Shown here one piece after another: positions 48,555 to 60,815 of a stretch of 64,000 bases of DNA. The position numbers and the translations under genes are program-made. Origin of the DNA: Morinoia aosen (taxonomy: Eukaryota; Arthropoda; Malacostraca; Amphipoda; Talitridae); assembly GCA_030386875.1 (NCBI GenBank), contig CM059564.1:45652075-45716074 (forward strand), read 5' to 3'. The first letter of the stretch is position 1; each line of letters begins with the position of its first letter. The notes beneath the pieces are model-generated. The model saw nothing but the letters and a program-made list of their open reading frames with translations. It was not told the origin of the DNA and did no database searches.

Positions 48555-51500
48555 ATTTTATTCCCTTTGTGCCCCGATAAAACGAATGCTTCTAATTATA
48601 GTAAAATTTCCAACACGAGGAGTAGAAGGAATAATTCATTTGGAAAATAAAGTAGGTTTAACAATCACACATCGGTGATGAAGGTTAAAATTAGATGTGG
48701 TTCTAGGATAGTCATCAGTGAAGCTATATGGATAATTTCCAATATATCTCATTGTACATCATCAAAGACAACTGCCTGCTTCCGGTTTATACGGAATGAT
48801 TTAAATTTATCAAACGCTGTTATTTCAGTTTGACTTTTTGGAATCGTAGCAGTCGTTTTCAATTCATATGGTTTATTTTCTTATCCGTTTATGCAGTCAA
48901 AAATATCGAAAGAATTAGCGGGCGTAAAGAAGGAAGAGTTGTGTTCAGCATGAGCAATGTAATATAAATGGTCAGTCGGTTCACCAGTAACATTGCTGTC
49001 AACAAAGCAACAATGAAGCCCGGTGTGGCGACTTCGCGTGTTGCCACCCACGCCGATTAAAATTTAATCCAATAAGAGGAGTATCATTTGGGCTCCAGTC
49101 TATACTTTCATGCTCAAAGAGCCAAAGTAATCACTATTCCCGAGTTAATCCCATAAAACTTTACAATCGGGAACAGGATTCTGGTCGCAATTTCTTGCGT
49201 GGAGATCGCACGAGAGCTGCGCAGCGACACGCCTGGTGCCACGCGTGCTGGGGCGCACAAATGAAGCGCAGGGTTGCAGTTTTCGTTCTATGCTAAGTTA
49301 TGTATTTTACAACACTGATTGTTTCCAGCTTTGTTACTCTAAATAGGTTATTAACTGCGGCAAGCATGCAAATCAGCGAGGCAAGTAAAGCTTTGAAAGT
49401 ATTTAGATTAATTTTTGTTTAGATTTTCGAAAGTAATTTTTTTTTGCTTTTTGAGACCAGCAGCGTATGTGAAAAGGGACCTGGAATCTACTCGGTTTGC
49501 CATCCATATTTTGCACGACTCAGCATACGAGGAAAAGCTCGACTGCGCTCGATGTGAGTGCGAGTACAAACTTGCCGCTCTCTGTTCTTAGTCTCAGTTT
49601 TTAGGCGAGTTCGATTCTTAGAGCAGGTAAATCGAAATTACTTGAAAATCGTTTTCTATACAGCCTCATTCTAGTATCTGACAGCTTGAGAGGTGTGGGC
49701 ATATTTATTGGTGTAAAATGTTTGATGCTTTTGGAAGAATTTGTCAGTGTCCAGCTTCGTGAATGACACTAATTGAGTGAAACAAAAAAGTTAAAATGAC
49801 GAAAAAAAATTTTTCTCGTGGCGTGGCTATTGAGAGCAACAACAAATTTGTGTCCTATAGTTAAGCATTGCGGTAGATTTTATTTCAATTACAAAAATTG
49901 CACTCAGTAAAGGAAGCATTGCTTCAACATCTTATGAACATTTTTCGCGCAATAATCATGACCATACGACGTCACGCACACAGTTATACGGAGAACAGCA
50001 ACACATGAACAACTGATGACATTCTAGGAAATCCTGCGAGAGCGGCGTACGCGCACAAGAACAACTGGCAGACTGTACCGAAGTCTACTCACACAAGACC
50101 CGAAGCAAGCAACATATTGGAGGTTGAGAAGAGGGTTTCCATTAGAGGGACTCTGTGTAAGCTCGCATGAGACAGGCAGGATTAGCGCGCAGAGCTCGCA
50201 TGCAAATGAGGCCAGCAATTCAGTTAGCACGGCCATGCGCGTTGCCTCGTTAGCCCGCTGCCGTGTAATGAAAATGACGCACCTCTAACGATGCCCGCCA
50301 CAAAAAGAATATTTTACCCACTCCGCAACGCTGGATGCCGGAGTTTCATCAGTGCTTCAGCGAAGCACTGATTTTCTCGCGCACAAAAATCTAGAAAAAT
50401 GCGTCAGTGATTTCAAAAATCTTTCCTGGCCGTTAAGCACATTTTTGATGTACTTCAGACATGTTTTTTCTCTTGTAGCATCATGCCTACGAGTGTAAAT
50501 CTGGTAGGCGAAGAATCTGGCCAAATGTGTGTCTAACTTTACAGTTTTATGTGACAGACAAAGTAAGAGGAAATCTCTACGTAGATAATTAACATCATCA
50601 AAGATAATACGCCGTGAAAAAAACATTGAAAAACAGAATTTACACACAAAGGTTTTTGTCATTTGGCACTTTTTTCTCAAATCTATTCAATTCTCGGTCC
50701 ATTAATTAATAACGCGTTTGCAACAGGCTGCACTACAGAATCAAATCGTTACTCTTCGTTGGTGAGTCACAAAAAATAAATATGTCTATGAAAGTATAGA
50801 ATAAATCAACCAATGGGACTCATGTTGTTGATATATCACGACAGACGACTTGAGAGACGCTCACAACTACTGGAAATCTACTGGTAGTACCAATAACTGC
50901 CTGTATGACACGACACTGGTGTGGTGCGCGTGTGCGTGAGCGTGTGTGCCCACAACTGACGGTGGCTTCTCCGTAGGCATACCTACCCTCTGCAACAAAC
51001 CTATATGACTTTCAGTTTTTGCTATGTCGACAAATTATATATATAATGCATAAAAACTTTTTCGCCACTCTAACAAAATACTAAATTATTTTTGAGATTT
51101 TTTGAAGCTTATAAATTAGATTCATTGAAGATTCATTGAAGCTTATAATTATAAATTTATTGCCGAATATTTGCTCGAGGTAGACAGGAAGGGGATTGCA
51201 TATTGTGAGCTGACTTTTGTTATATGTAGGTCTAAAGAAATGCTCCACACGCTAAGCATCATTGCGCTGGATTTAAATGATCGAAAATGAAATTCAAGAA
51301 ACTAGTAACGAAATATATGATATTACCAAAAATGAGACGAGCTAAATCCATCTACGTTTGAAGGCTTCTGAGAAATCAATTAGGTGAAATTGAGTAGCAC
51401 TTTTTTATCCAACCTGTACATTACTGAACTGCAGTCACTTCTCTTTTGAGTTTCTCTCCTGTGCAGCATCCACAACATCTCCTCACGCAACACGCAAGCT

Positions 51501-51590
51501 CAACTGAGGACGAAGGAAATGAAGGCAACTTAGGCCTATAGGCTCTTAAAGGTCATCTAAAATCCAATATTGTTGAGCAGTATTTGTACG
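48555..51590. other. 3 kb unique sequence, no gene recognised
   Basis: AT-rich, with a GT-rich patch at 50925-50950. The minus frames at 50024-50236 and 50357-50680 (107 codons) match nothing I know. Confidence 0.5.
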
Positions 51591-52645
51591 AGTTCTGTGT
51601 TCGGTATCCATTGTGAGGCAGTTAAGCAGGAGAAGGAAAATAAGGGAGCTCATCATCACCAAGTTCTGTGTTCGGTATCCATTGTGAGGCAGTTAAGCAG
51701 GAGAAGGAAAATAATGGAGCTCATCATTACCAAGTTCTGTGTTCGGTATCCATTATGAGGCAGTTAAGCAGGAGAAGGAAAATAAGGGAGCTCATCGTTA
51801 CCAAGTTCTGTGTTCGGTATCCATTGTGAGGCAGTTAAGCAGGAGAAGGAAAATAATGGAGCTCATCATTACCAAGTTCTGTGTTCGGTATCCATTGTGA
51901 GGCAGTTAAGCAGGAGAAGGAAAATAAGGGAGCTCATCGTTACCAAGTTCTGTGTTCGGTATCCATTGTGAGGCAGTTAAGCAGGAGAAGGAAAATAAGG
52001 GAGCTCATCGTTACCAAGTTCTGTGTTCGGTATCCATTGTGAGGCAGTTAAGCAGGAGAAGGAAAATAAGGGAGCTCATCGTTACCAAGTTCTGTGTTCG
52101 GTATCCATTATGAGGCAGTTAAGCAGGAGAAGGAAAATAATGGAGCTCATCGTTACCAAGTTCTGTGTTCGGTATCCATTGTGAGGCAGTTAAGCAGGAG
52201 AAGGAAAATAAGGGAGCTCATCGTTACCAAGTTCTGTGTTCGGTATCCATTGTGAGGCAGTTAAGCAGGAGAAGGAAAATAAGGGAGCTCATCGTTACCA
52301 AGTTCTGTGTTCGGTATCCATTGTGAGGCAGTTAAGCAGGAGAAGGAAAATAAGGGAGCTCATCATTACCAAGTTCTGTGTTCGGTATCCATTGTGAGGC
52401 AGTTAAGCAGGAGAAGGAAAATAAGGGAGCTCATCGTTACCAAGTTCTGTGTTCGGTATCCATTGTGAGGCAGTTAAGCAGGAGAAGGAAAATAAGGGAG
52501 CTCATCATTACCAAGTTCTGTGTTCGGTATCCATTGTGAGGCAGTTAAGCAGGAGAAGGAAAATAATGGAGCTCATCGTTACCAAGTTCTGTGTTCGGTA
52601 TCCATTGTGAGGCAGTTAAGCAGGAGAAGGAAAATAAGGGAGCTC
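51591..52645 (+). repeat. 71-bp tandem repeat, block 1, about 15 copies
   Basis: The unit is AGTTCTGTGTTCGGTATCCA, TTGTGAGGCAGTTAAGCAGG, AGAAGGAAAATAAGGGAGCT and CATCGTTACCA in order. Copies are nearly identical, with recurring G/A variants (ATTGTGAG/ATTATGAG, AAGGGAG/AATGGAG, ATCGTT/ATCATT). The block ends in mid-unit at GGGAGCTC, where the 1201-bp insertion starts. Confidence 0.98.
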
Positions 52646-53846
52646 TGTTGAAAATTATTCCTTCGTACTCGCCGAAGGTGTCCGCACTTCTTGGTAATGA
52701 CATCTCATAAGAAGTACAAGAGGAGGCAGCTGGGTTCTGGCTTCGGGGGTGCAGGGACAAAAATAGGGGGAGAGATATTTAATTGTGCCAACCTGCAGGT
52801 TCCTTTCCGTTTCTCTTGTTTCTACTTAAGTTTTGTTTGTGTGATTGAGTTTCCTTGTGTTCAGTTTACTTATTTGCATGTTTGCGCTTCTTGTGTTCCA
52901 CTTGGTTAAATTTGTTCAGTTGGCTGAAAGCCACAAAATTGGGTCCTGTTGGACATTTAATCAACTTAAAGTTGAGGCTGCGGCTTCGTAGGCTCTGAGG
53001 AGTTTTAAAAACCGTTAAATTTGTGATATCAACCTTCGAAATTAAATTAATCTCTTAACTAGAGCGGTTGCTCAGGACATTGTCCTAATTAATCTAAATT
53101 TGAATTATGCCTAATTACCTCTAAAAATTTGCGGCTTTAAGCTATACTTGAGTGTAGTTTGTGAAGTCTAACTTATACTAACCTTTAAATTGTAAGTGGA
53201 ACACTGCCTCTATCTATTTTCCACTGTCTATTAGCTGCATAAAGGTGGCTCTTACTATAGTCTTCGTACTATCGAGACAAATAGGTACGTGCTTTGCCAG
53301 TAAGTAATTGCTATAGGTGCAATGATAAATTGAATTAATGAAATAAATGAATTATCGTATATACAAAAGTAGGGATCGCGTAAACTTGTGGTCAACATAG
53401 ATATTCCTTTACCAGATAAGAATCTGTCCAGTTGCGGGAATTCATCTGTTGCGATCGAGCCGGGCAACTGTTAAAGGTTCTACCTGTGTGCTTCACGTTA
53501 TATATCTGTGAAAATACAGATTATCTATGGTGAGAGAGGAACGTGTACTCTGTACAAGCAACTGTGATATAAAGTGACCGATTGGCATTCGTTGCAATTT
53601 GAAACACTGAAGTATTTAAATTATTGGTATCTGTTAGTAATGTATTGTTCGTAAATTACAGTTCGTTCAAAATTTGGACGCCACTCGGACTTCCTGTTGA
53701 AATTCGCCAATAGTTCTATTTTAAATAAAAAGCTACAAACTACGGTCCTGTTACATTGGAGTTGAAGCGACGTGTTCCTGCAAGAACTACTACAATAAAA
53801 GTATCAAGTTCATTTGGGTTTCCCTAATCTTTTGTTAATTTTCAAT
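52646..53846. mobile_element. 1201-bp LTR-like insertion inside the 71-bp array
   Basis: The segment interrupts the 71-bp array in mid-unit. The word AGCTC, present once per monomer, appears on both sides (52641-52645 and 53847-53851), a 5-bp target duplication. Its ends are weakly inverted (TGTTGAAAATTA at the left, TAATTTTCAAT at the right). Inside there is no meaningful coding frame. It holds TATAAAG at 53568 and AATAAA at 53724 and 53794, an order expected for an LTR with promoter then polyadenylation signal. A solo LTR is the best guess; against it, the right end is not CA. A non-autonomous DNA transposon is the alternative. Confidence 0.7.
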
Positions 53847-54572
53847 AGCTCATCGTTACCAAGTTCTGTGTTCGGTATCCATTGTGAGGCAGTTAAGCAG
53901 GAGAAGGAAAATAAGGGAGCTCATCATTACCAAGTTCTGTGTTCGGTATCCATTGTGAGGCAGTTAAGCAGGAGAAGGAAAATAAGGGAGCTCATCGTTA
54001 CCAAGTTCTGTGTTCGGTATCCATTATGAGGCAGTTAAGCAGGAGAAGGAAAATAAGGGAGCTCATCATTACCAAGTTCTGTGTTCTGTATCCATTATGA
54101 GGCAGTTAAGCAGGAGAAGGAAAATAATGGAGCTCATCATTACCAAGTTCTGTGTTCGGTATCCATTGTGAGGCAGTTAAGCAGGAGAAGGAAAATAAGG
54201 GAGCTCATCGTTACCAAGTTCTGTGTTCGGTATCCATTATGAGGCAGTTAAGCAGGAGAAGGAAAATAAGGGAGCTCATCATTACCAAGTTCTGTGTTCG
54301 GTATCCATTGTGAGGCAGTTAAGCAGGAGAAGGAAAATAATGGAGCTCATCATTACCAAGTTCTGTGTTCGGTATCCATTGTGAGGCAGTTAAGCAGGAG
54401 AAGGAAAATAAGGGAGCTCATCGTTACCAAGTTCTGTGTTCGGTATCCATTGTGAGGCAGTTAAGCAGGAGAAGGAAAATAAGGGAGCTCATCATTACCA
54501 AGTTCTGTGTTCGGTATCCATTGTGAGGCAGTTAAGCAGGAGAAGGAAAATAAGGGAGCTCATCATTACCAA
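53847..54572 (+). repeat. 71-bp tandem repeat, block 2, about 10 copies
   Basis: Same unit, strand and variants as block 1. It resumes at exactly the point of the monomer where block 1 stops, so both were one array of about 25 copies before the insertion. It ends at ATTACCAAG. Confidence 0.98.
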
Positions 54573-55199
54573 GAGAAATATCGAATGAAAAAATTATTCA
54601 AAAGAATCAAAGCGAAGATGGGTGCATTTTTTGAATGCACAGCAGGCAGTATTGAGATGAATTTCGCCAAACATTTCTTTACTGCAATTACTGAATGTTT
54701 TTCCGTTTAAACCCTTCAGATCTCAAATGCGAAAACTGACCGAGTAAAATGATAACATTCATTATAGCGCAGCTTGACACAATGCCACATTGACACAATG
54801 CACGTAGGTTCCGTCAAGATAAAAAATCTGTTTGCTTATGAGAAATTTCAAAAAATTATGTATCATTCTGTAAAGAGTAAAAAAAATATCTTGTATGTGA
54901 TTTCAAGCACTGTATAATTTTGTGCCTTATGTAGTTTACTTTCTAGTCAGCTGTACACACACACACACAAAAATTTCACAACCCCATCTACGCTCTGATT
55001 CGGTTGAATAATTTTTCATTCGATTTTTCACTTGGTAATGATGAGCTCCCTTATCTTCCTTCATCTACTCAATTGCCTCGATTGAGAGAACTCGTTTTGC
55101 TTCAGCAAGATGATGCACCTGCCCTTCCGCACCGCACCCATACAGCGTCTTCATGAGAGGCACTGCAGCTCCGTCACCCTGCCTAATGTGTGGCCCTGA
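54573..55199. other. spacer between arrays, with inverted 71-bp fragment
   Basis: A short AC microsatellite lies at 54954-54969. At 55031-55062 there is an inverted copy of part of the 71-bp unit. The last 50 bases look like a degenerate start of the 38-bp array. Confidence 0.7.
55031..55062 (-). repeat. inverted 32-bp piece of the 71-bp unit
   Basis: CTTGGTAATGATGAGCTCCC and the next 12 bases are the inverse complement of the unit from GAAGGAAAATAAGGG to ATTACCAAG with one mismatch. It lies about 460 bp beyond the end of block 2. Confidence 0.92.
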
Positions 55200-56707
55200 T
55201 GTGTTACACTGTCCTGCCCTGGCTCCAGCCTGCCTCATGTGTTACACTGTCCTGCCCTGGCTCCAGCCTGCCTCTTGTGTTACACTGTCCTGCCCTGGCT
55301 CCAGCCTGCCTCATGTGTTACACTGTCCTGCCCTGGCTCCAGCCTCCTTCATGTGTTACACTGTCCTGCCCTGGCTCCAGCCTGCCTCATGTGTTACACT
55401 GTCCTGCCCTGGATCCAGCCTCCTCCATGTGTTACACTGTCCTGCCCTGGCTCCAGCCTGCCTCTTGTGTTACACTGTCCTGCCCTGGCTCCAGCCTGCC
55501 TCATTTGTTACACTGTCCTGCCCTGGCTCCAGCCTGCCTCATGTGTTACACTGTCCTGCCCTGGCTCCAGCCTGCCTCATGTGTTACACTGTTCTGCCCT
55601 GGCTCCAGCCTGCCTCTTGTGTTACACTGTCCTGCCCTGGCTCCAGCCTGCCTCATGTGTTACACTGTCCTGCCCTGGCTCCTGCCTGCCTCTTGTGACA
55701 CACTGTCCTGCCCTGGCTCCAGCCTGCCTCTTGTGTTACACTGTCCTGCCCTGGCTCCAACCTGCCTCTTGTGTTACACTGTCCTGCCCTGGCTCCAGCC
55801 TGCCTCCTGTGTTACACTGTCCTGCCCTGGCTCCTGCCTGCCTCTTGTGACACACTGTCCTGCCCTGGCTCCAGCCTGCCTCTTGTGTTACACTGTCCTG
55901 CCCTGGCTCCTGCCTGCCTCTTGTGACACACTGTCCTGCCCTGGCTCCAGCCTGCCTCTTGTGTTACACTGTCCTGCCCTGGCTCCAGCCTGCCTCATGT
56001 GTTACACTGTCCTGCCCTGGCTCCAGCCTGCCTCTTGTGTTACACTGTCCTGCCCTGGCTCCTGCCTGCCTCTTGTGACACACTGTCCTGCCCTGGCTCT
56101 AGCCTGCCTCATGTGTTACACTGTCCTGCCCTGGCTCCAACCTGCCTCTTGTGTTCAACTGTCCTGCCCTGGCTCCAGCCTGCCTCTTGTGTTACACTGT
56201 CCCGCCCTGGCTCCTGCCTGCCTCTTGTGACACACTGTCCTGCCCTGGCTCCAGCCTGCCTCATGTGTTACACTGTCCTGCCCTGGCTCCAGCCTGCCTC
56301 TTGTGTTACACTGTCCTGCCCTGGCTCCTGCCTGCCTCTTGTGACACACTGTCCTGCCCTGGCTCCAGCCTGCCTCTTGTGTTACACTGTCCTGCCCTGG
56401 CTCCAGCCTGCCTCATGTGTTACACTGTCCTGTCCTGGCTCCAGCCTGCCTCATGTGTTACACTGTCCTTCCCTGGCTCCTGCCTGCCTCTTGTGTTACA
56501 CTGTCCTGCCCTGGCTCCAGCCTGCCTCATGTGTTACACTGTCCTGCCCTGGCTCCAGCCTGCCTCATGTGCTAAACTGTCCTGCCCTGGCTCTAGCCTG
56601 CCTCATGTGTTACACTGTCCTGCCCTGGCTCCAGCCTGCATCATGTGCTAAACTGTCCTGCCCTGGCTCCAGCCTGCCTCATGTGTTACACTGTCCTCCT
56701 CTGGCTC
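55200..56707 (+). repeat. 38-bp minisatellite, about 40 copies
   Basis: The unit is GTTACACTGTCCTGCCCTGG then CTCCAGCCTGCCTCATGT. A variant unit (CTCCTGCCTGCC...GTGACACACTG) recurs near 55696, 55848, 55924, 56076, 56228 and 56342, spaced by 2, 3 or 4 monomers and most often 152 bp. The unit has no stop in any plus-strand frame, so three overlapping frames of up to 346 codons stay open across the array. They are not genes. Confidence 0.98.
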
Positions 56708-59154
56708 AACATTCGAAGAAAATTCCAGGTTTTCAGCGGCTGGAAAGATTAATTATAACCTGCCTGACGGATGACTCCGGCTAGAAAGCTGGCATTTTTT
56801 AGAAAAATTCATGCTTGTGAGGGATGACTCGACCAGGAGGCCCAGGCGAGAAGCACAGCGTCTAAAGAATGAAGGCAGAGTGAGTAGCGATGCTGTCATT
56901 CTGTGGAAGTTTTGTTGAATTCTGGCAGGTGTTTTTCTTGAAAACTACATTTTTTGTCAATCAGTTCTGGAAGATCAGGGTGTGTGATTATGCGTGATTT
57001 GTGCATGTTCTTTTATGAGAAACTGAGCACGGTATTATTTGTTACGCTTGGTTTTGCAATGGATGAGAAGCCAAATGATGCGTTGTTGTGAGACATTGAT
57101 TGAGCAAGAACTTGGTAGTTTAAAATTTGACACTGGAAATATGCTGTTATTGTCTTGAACTACTACCGAGTGTTATCTATGAGATATCACATTTCAACAT
57201 TAAGTTAAACTAGTGAAGCAAACCTTCTACTTTAGCCACAATAATCGAACTTTCATTCGTTAATGGAAGCGTAGTTTCATTTCTTCTCGCACTCCTCTGT
57301 AGTGGATGTGCACCGCTTTTAAAATTGCTAATGGTTTAATATTTGAATAACTCCAACGAATTCACAAGAAGATAATTATTCTACGCTTTCATTTCTCAGA
57401 TAGGAAGAAATTATGTGCCAATGCATTTAAACTCACAGATCCAAATACTTGACTTGATTGAGGAATTTGCTATTGAATCACAGAAAATATCAAACACTTG
57501 AATGCGGATTCCTGTGTGTGAACAGAAGCATATCATTTGCCGATTAAAACTCAAGTGCCATAAAGAGAACTCATCCAACGGCTGCAACGGCTGCAGGCTC
57601 TAACGTACTCCCTCGCACACAACATGCAACAGTCTTCATTGATCGCAGGAAAACGCGTTCAATTTCAACATTCCTATGAATTACATCTATAAGCCAGGCA
57701 TTGATGGTGCTATAAACTGGGAAAATTGAAAAATACATTTTAGGTCCAAGTCGCCTCGCAGCCGCATGCGGGTGTTCACCGTCGCCGTGCGGGAGTTTGC
57801 GTCTGTCGTGGCTTACATTTGCACGCTTGTGTTACTCGCTGCGAATTTGGACCGAATGCAAACGTACGTATACGGTTTATCGGTTTATGAGAGACTTAAT
57901 TTCCAATAAAATATTGATCCAGTTAATTTCATGTTCAAACTGACTATTCAGTACGTGAATAGGCACAGAAGATTTAAATGCGTTTTGAAAGTGTGTTTCT
58001 CCTGTAGAAATTATGTGGTCCAATGTTCATTCCTTTCGGTACGAAATATGCTCTCTGTACATTCACTGCAATGAAATAAGACACCGTCTGCATCGCTCCT
58101 GCTTTAGTTGTTCTTCAATGGGAATGTCAGCTCGGTATGAGATGTAACCGACCCACTTTCAGTTGACCTTAATTTATAAACACATCCGTAGGTAGAAGGC
58201 GAGAGAATTTTTTCGGAAAGTTCTTATGTTGGCGTCCCACGGGTAGTGTCAAAATTCCGATCCGCGTATAGTTTTCAAATGATTTTGAATACTGTGGACG
58301 TGTGTAGTTAAATTCTAAGGAACAAAACAAAGAGCAATTGAAGGTATGGAATATATTCCTTAAATTGAAAACTTCAAATGGCATTAACTATAACGTTCGC
58401 TGGTACTATTCTTCAAAATATATAACCGCTCATTTGCACTCCATTGATTAGCTTAAAATATTGTAATTGCTGACTCTTGAATGAATTTCCAGATGCTTCG
58501 TGTTGAAATTTATCCGTGGTAAACTTCACCACAGATTTGCTTGAAAATTGTTATAGGCAATATTAGTTGAATCAATTTGGTTATGTTCATAATGCCACAT
58601 GAAAAATTTAGAATTCAACTCTTAATTTACAAATTCTTTTTACTCCAACTCGGAAAAAAGTTTCACAGGTTTAGTCTGATCGGAACTTGTGAGCGATATT
58701 TCTGAGCCTCTTGTGAGCCTACAAATGTATCGGAGGCCCTGGTTCTCCTTGTACCGCAGTTAGCGAGCTCTCGGAGCGTCTGGTATTATTTTCAGCCCAC
58801 CTTGGTTTTTAGCTGAGTTGTCTAAAAAATCTGAGTTTGTCGTTCACTCGAGAACAAATCTACTCTCGCTTGCTACTTCGTTTCGCTCGCGCAGCCATCA
58901 TTGTTGATGCCGGTCCTGCCCAGAGGAACTGATCGATCCATGCGAGGGTTTTGACGGCTCGCGGCCCGACTTACTTATTAGTATGCTAATCCTGCTACTC
59001 GAGGAGAAAATCTCCTATGAAATGAGTAGGACCTGAGAATTTGCGATAAAGTGCCGAGAACTAATCGTTTCCGGATTTTAACTGAGAACATTTTTTAGTG
59101 ATGAGATGAAGTTTGACTACATGAGAGATGAGCAAAATATGGCGGCTTGATATA
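56708..59154. other. 2.4 kb unique sequence, no gene recognised
   Basis: AT-rich, with a GC-richer patch at 57745-57850 and another at 58730-58980. No exon or element is recognised. Confidence 0.5.
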
Positions 59155-59160
59155 CTCACT

Positions 59161-59345
59161 GGTCATGTTGCAGTGTATTGGTCATGTTGTAGTGTATTGT
59201 TTATGTTGCAGTGTATTGTTTATGTTGCAGTGTATTGGTCATGTTGCAGTGTATTGGTCATGTTGCAGTTTTATTGGTCATGTTGCAGTGTATTGGTCAT
59301 GTTGCAGTGTATTGGTCATGTTGCAGTGTATTGGTCACGTGCAGG
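59161..59345 (+). repeat. 19-bp minisatellite, about 10 copies
   Basis: The unit GGTCATGTTGCAGTGTATT repeats with TTTATG and TTGTAG variants. Cysteine and valine-rich frames over it follow from the unit. Confidence 0.96.
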
Positions 59346-60710
59346 GTATTGTTCAGAAGTCTTAGCTCCGTCCCGACACATTCGGAAAATTTTGGGCAAT
59401 TCAATATTTCTTCCGATTTCTTCAGAATTACTTCCATGTCATTTCAATAGGAGTAACTGCTTGTTCGCCGCAATACTTGCTTCCGTTCATAGTATCAAGA
59501 GAGATGTTTCAATTGAGAGAACATTGTCCAGTGGACCAATAGTTTAGCATTTAGCGTATTACGCAAGCCGCACATGCAGTGCAGAAGATCAATAAACATT
59601 CACAGGCGCGACTTGCTCCACTGGTGCACGAATAACTCTGGGAAGATCTTTATATTCTCAAAGAAGGCTCCCACAACCTCGGCTGTGCTACACGGAGCCG
59701 TCTGCCGAAGCCGCCGCTCGGCCAAGTCCGAGTTTTTTGTGGAGAATTTCTCACTTCGCCTCTATCCGATAGTGATTTAATGAGCGGTTGGCTGTCAAAG
59801 CTATTCTTTAAAAGATCAAAGGAATTTCAGTCTTTCCCTGAGGGGAAGATCAGAGGCTGTGATGAATGTTATGAGAGCACTCTGGTAAAAACGCAACTCC
59901 TAATGTGACAGATGAGGGAAAATTAATCAACCTGACAAGCCTTTCCCTTGAGAGAAAAGGAATGGGATGCTCTCCGACAGCGCAAGAAAATTCCTTGTTA
60001 CGAGGCCAAAATATTTCCAGTCATAGAAATGAAAGTAACGTTTTCTCTCTTTTAAATCAGAGAATAAGTCAACCTATTCTTGCTAACAATCTTGCGCTTA
60101 GGAAACTAACAAAACTACACATTTCGGCTGTTCTCATGCAGTCTCTATTAACTCATGAATGTAAAACTATGATAACTTAAGGTCAAGCGTATAAGCTATA
60201 AGTCGTAAACTCATTTCTTCCGTTATTGTGCCATCGAGGCGCGTGTCTCTACTTCGAACCCTTCAGCATTAGCCTTTCCGTCTTATTCTCGCAAACTTCG
60301 TCCTTGGACCAGCCTTAGTTCTTGTACGTCCTTACAAAACGGCTCTTCAGTGTGAAATCATAATAAGATTTCATGGAGCATTAGCCAAATCTCAGGACAT
60401 TTGTTCAAATGGAGTCATTCATTCTTCTGGTGGCTATAAAAAGTCTTCTGATAAATCATGTTAGGCGCGACATCGGCATTCGATAATAGCGAGCAAGAAG
60501 AGGCCGATGGAACGCAGGGCAGCGGGGCGGCGCTGGGGCGGCGCTGATGCTCGATCGTGCGCACCGAGGAGTTCTCTGCTTAGCAGGTCACCTCATGCCA
60601 AATTTTGGTACAGAATGTTCATTTGAAGAGTCCATTCTATTCCAAACGTCTGTTCTGACAGTGAGGTCTGTTTTGTATTCCCTTGACTATAATAAACGAT
60701 GTCGTCCTAC

Positions 60711-60711
<1 letters not shown>
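59346..60711. other. unique sequence, no gene recognised
   Basis: Short frames only. At 60522-60546 two copies of the GC-rich word GGGCGGCGCTG match the array at 1920-2003. Confidence 0.5.
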
Positions 60712-60773
<62 letters not shown>

Positions 60774-60786
60774 AAAGTAGTAGTAA
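60712..60786 (+). repeat. AGT trinucleotide microsatellite, about 25 copies
   Basis: An almost pure AGT run, with two AGTAAA interruptions at the right end. Confidence 0.98.
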
Positions 60787-60815
60787 AATTCAGTCCTGCG
60801 TCAGGACTGAATTTT
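60785..60815. other. 14-bp perfect hairpin with 3-base loop
   Basis: AAAATTCAGTCCTG (60785-60798) and CAGGACTGAATTTT (60802-60815) are exact inverse complements around CGT. It directly abuts the AGT microsatellite. Confidence 0.95.

Noticed and set aside
51591-54572. CRISPR-like array
   Set aside because: The 71-bp copies are contiguous with no unique spacers, and the setting is eukaryotic. It is a satellite-like array.
55190-56784. Plus-strand frames of 346, 261, 203, 181 and 166 codons
   Set aside because: All lie in the 38-bp array, overlap in different frames and simply reflect a stop-free monomer.
60785-60815. Helitron 3-prime end or terminator hairpin
   Set aside because: The required CTRR end does not follow the hairpin, and terminator logic of bacteria does not apply here.
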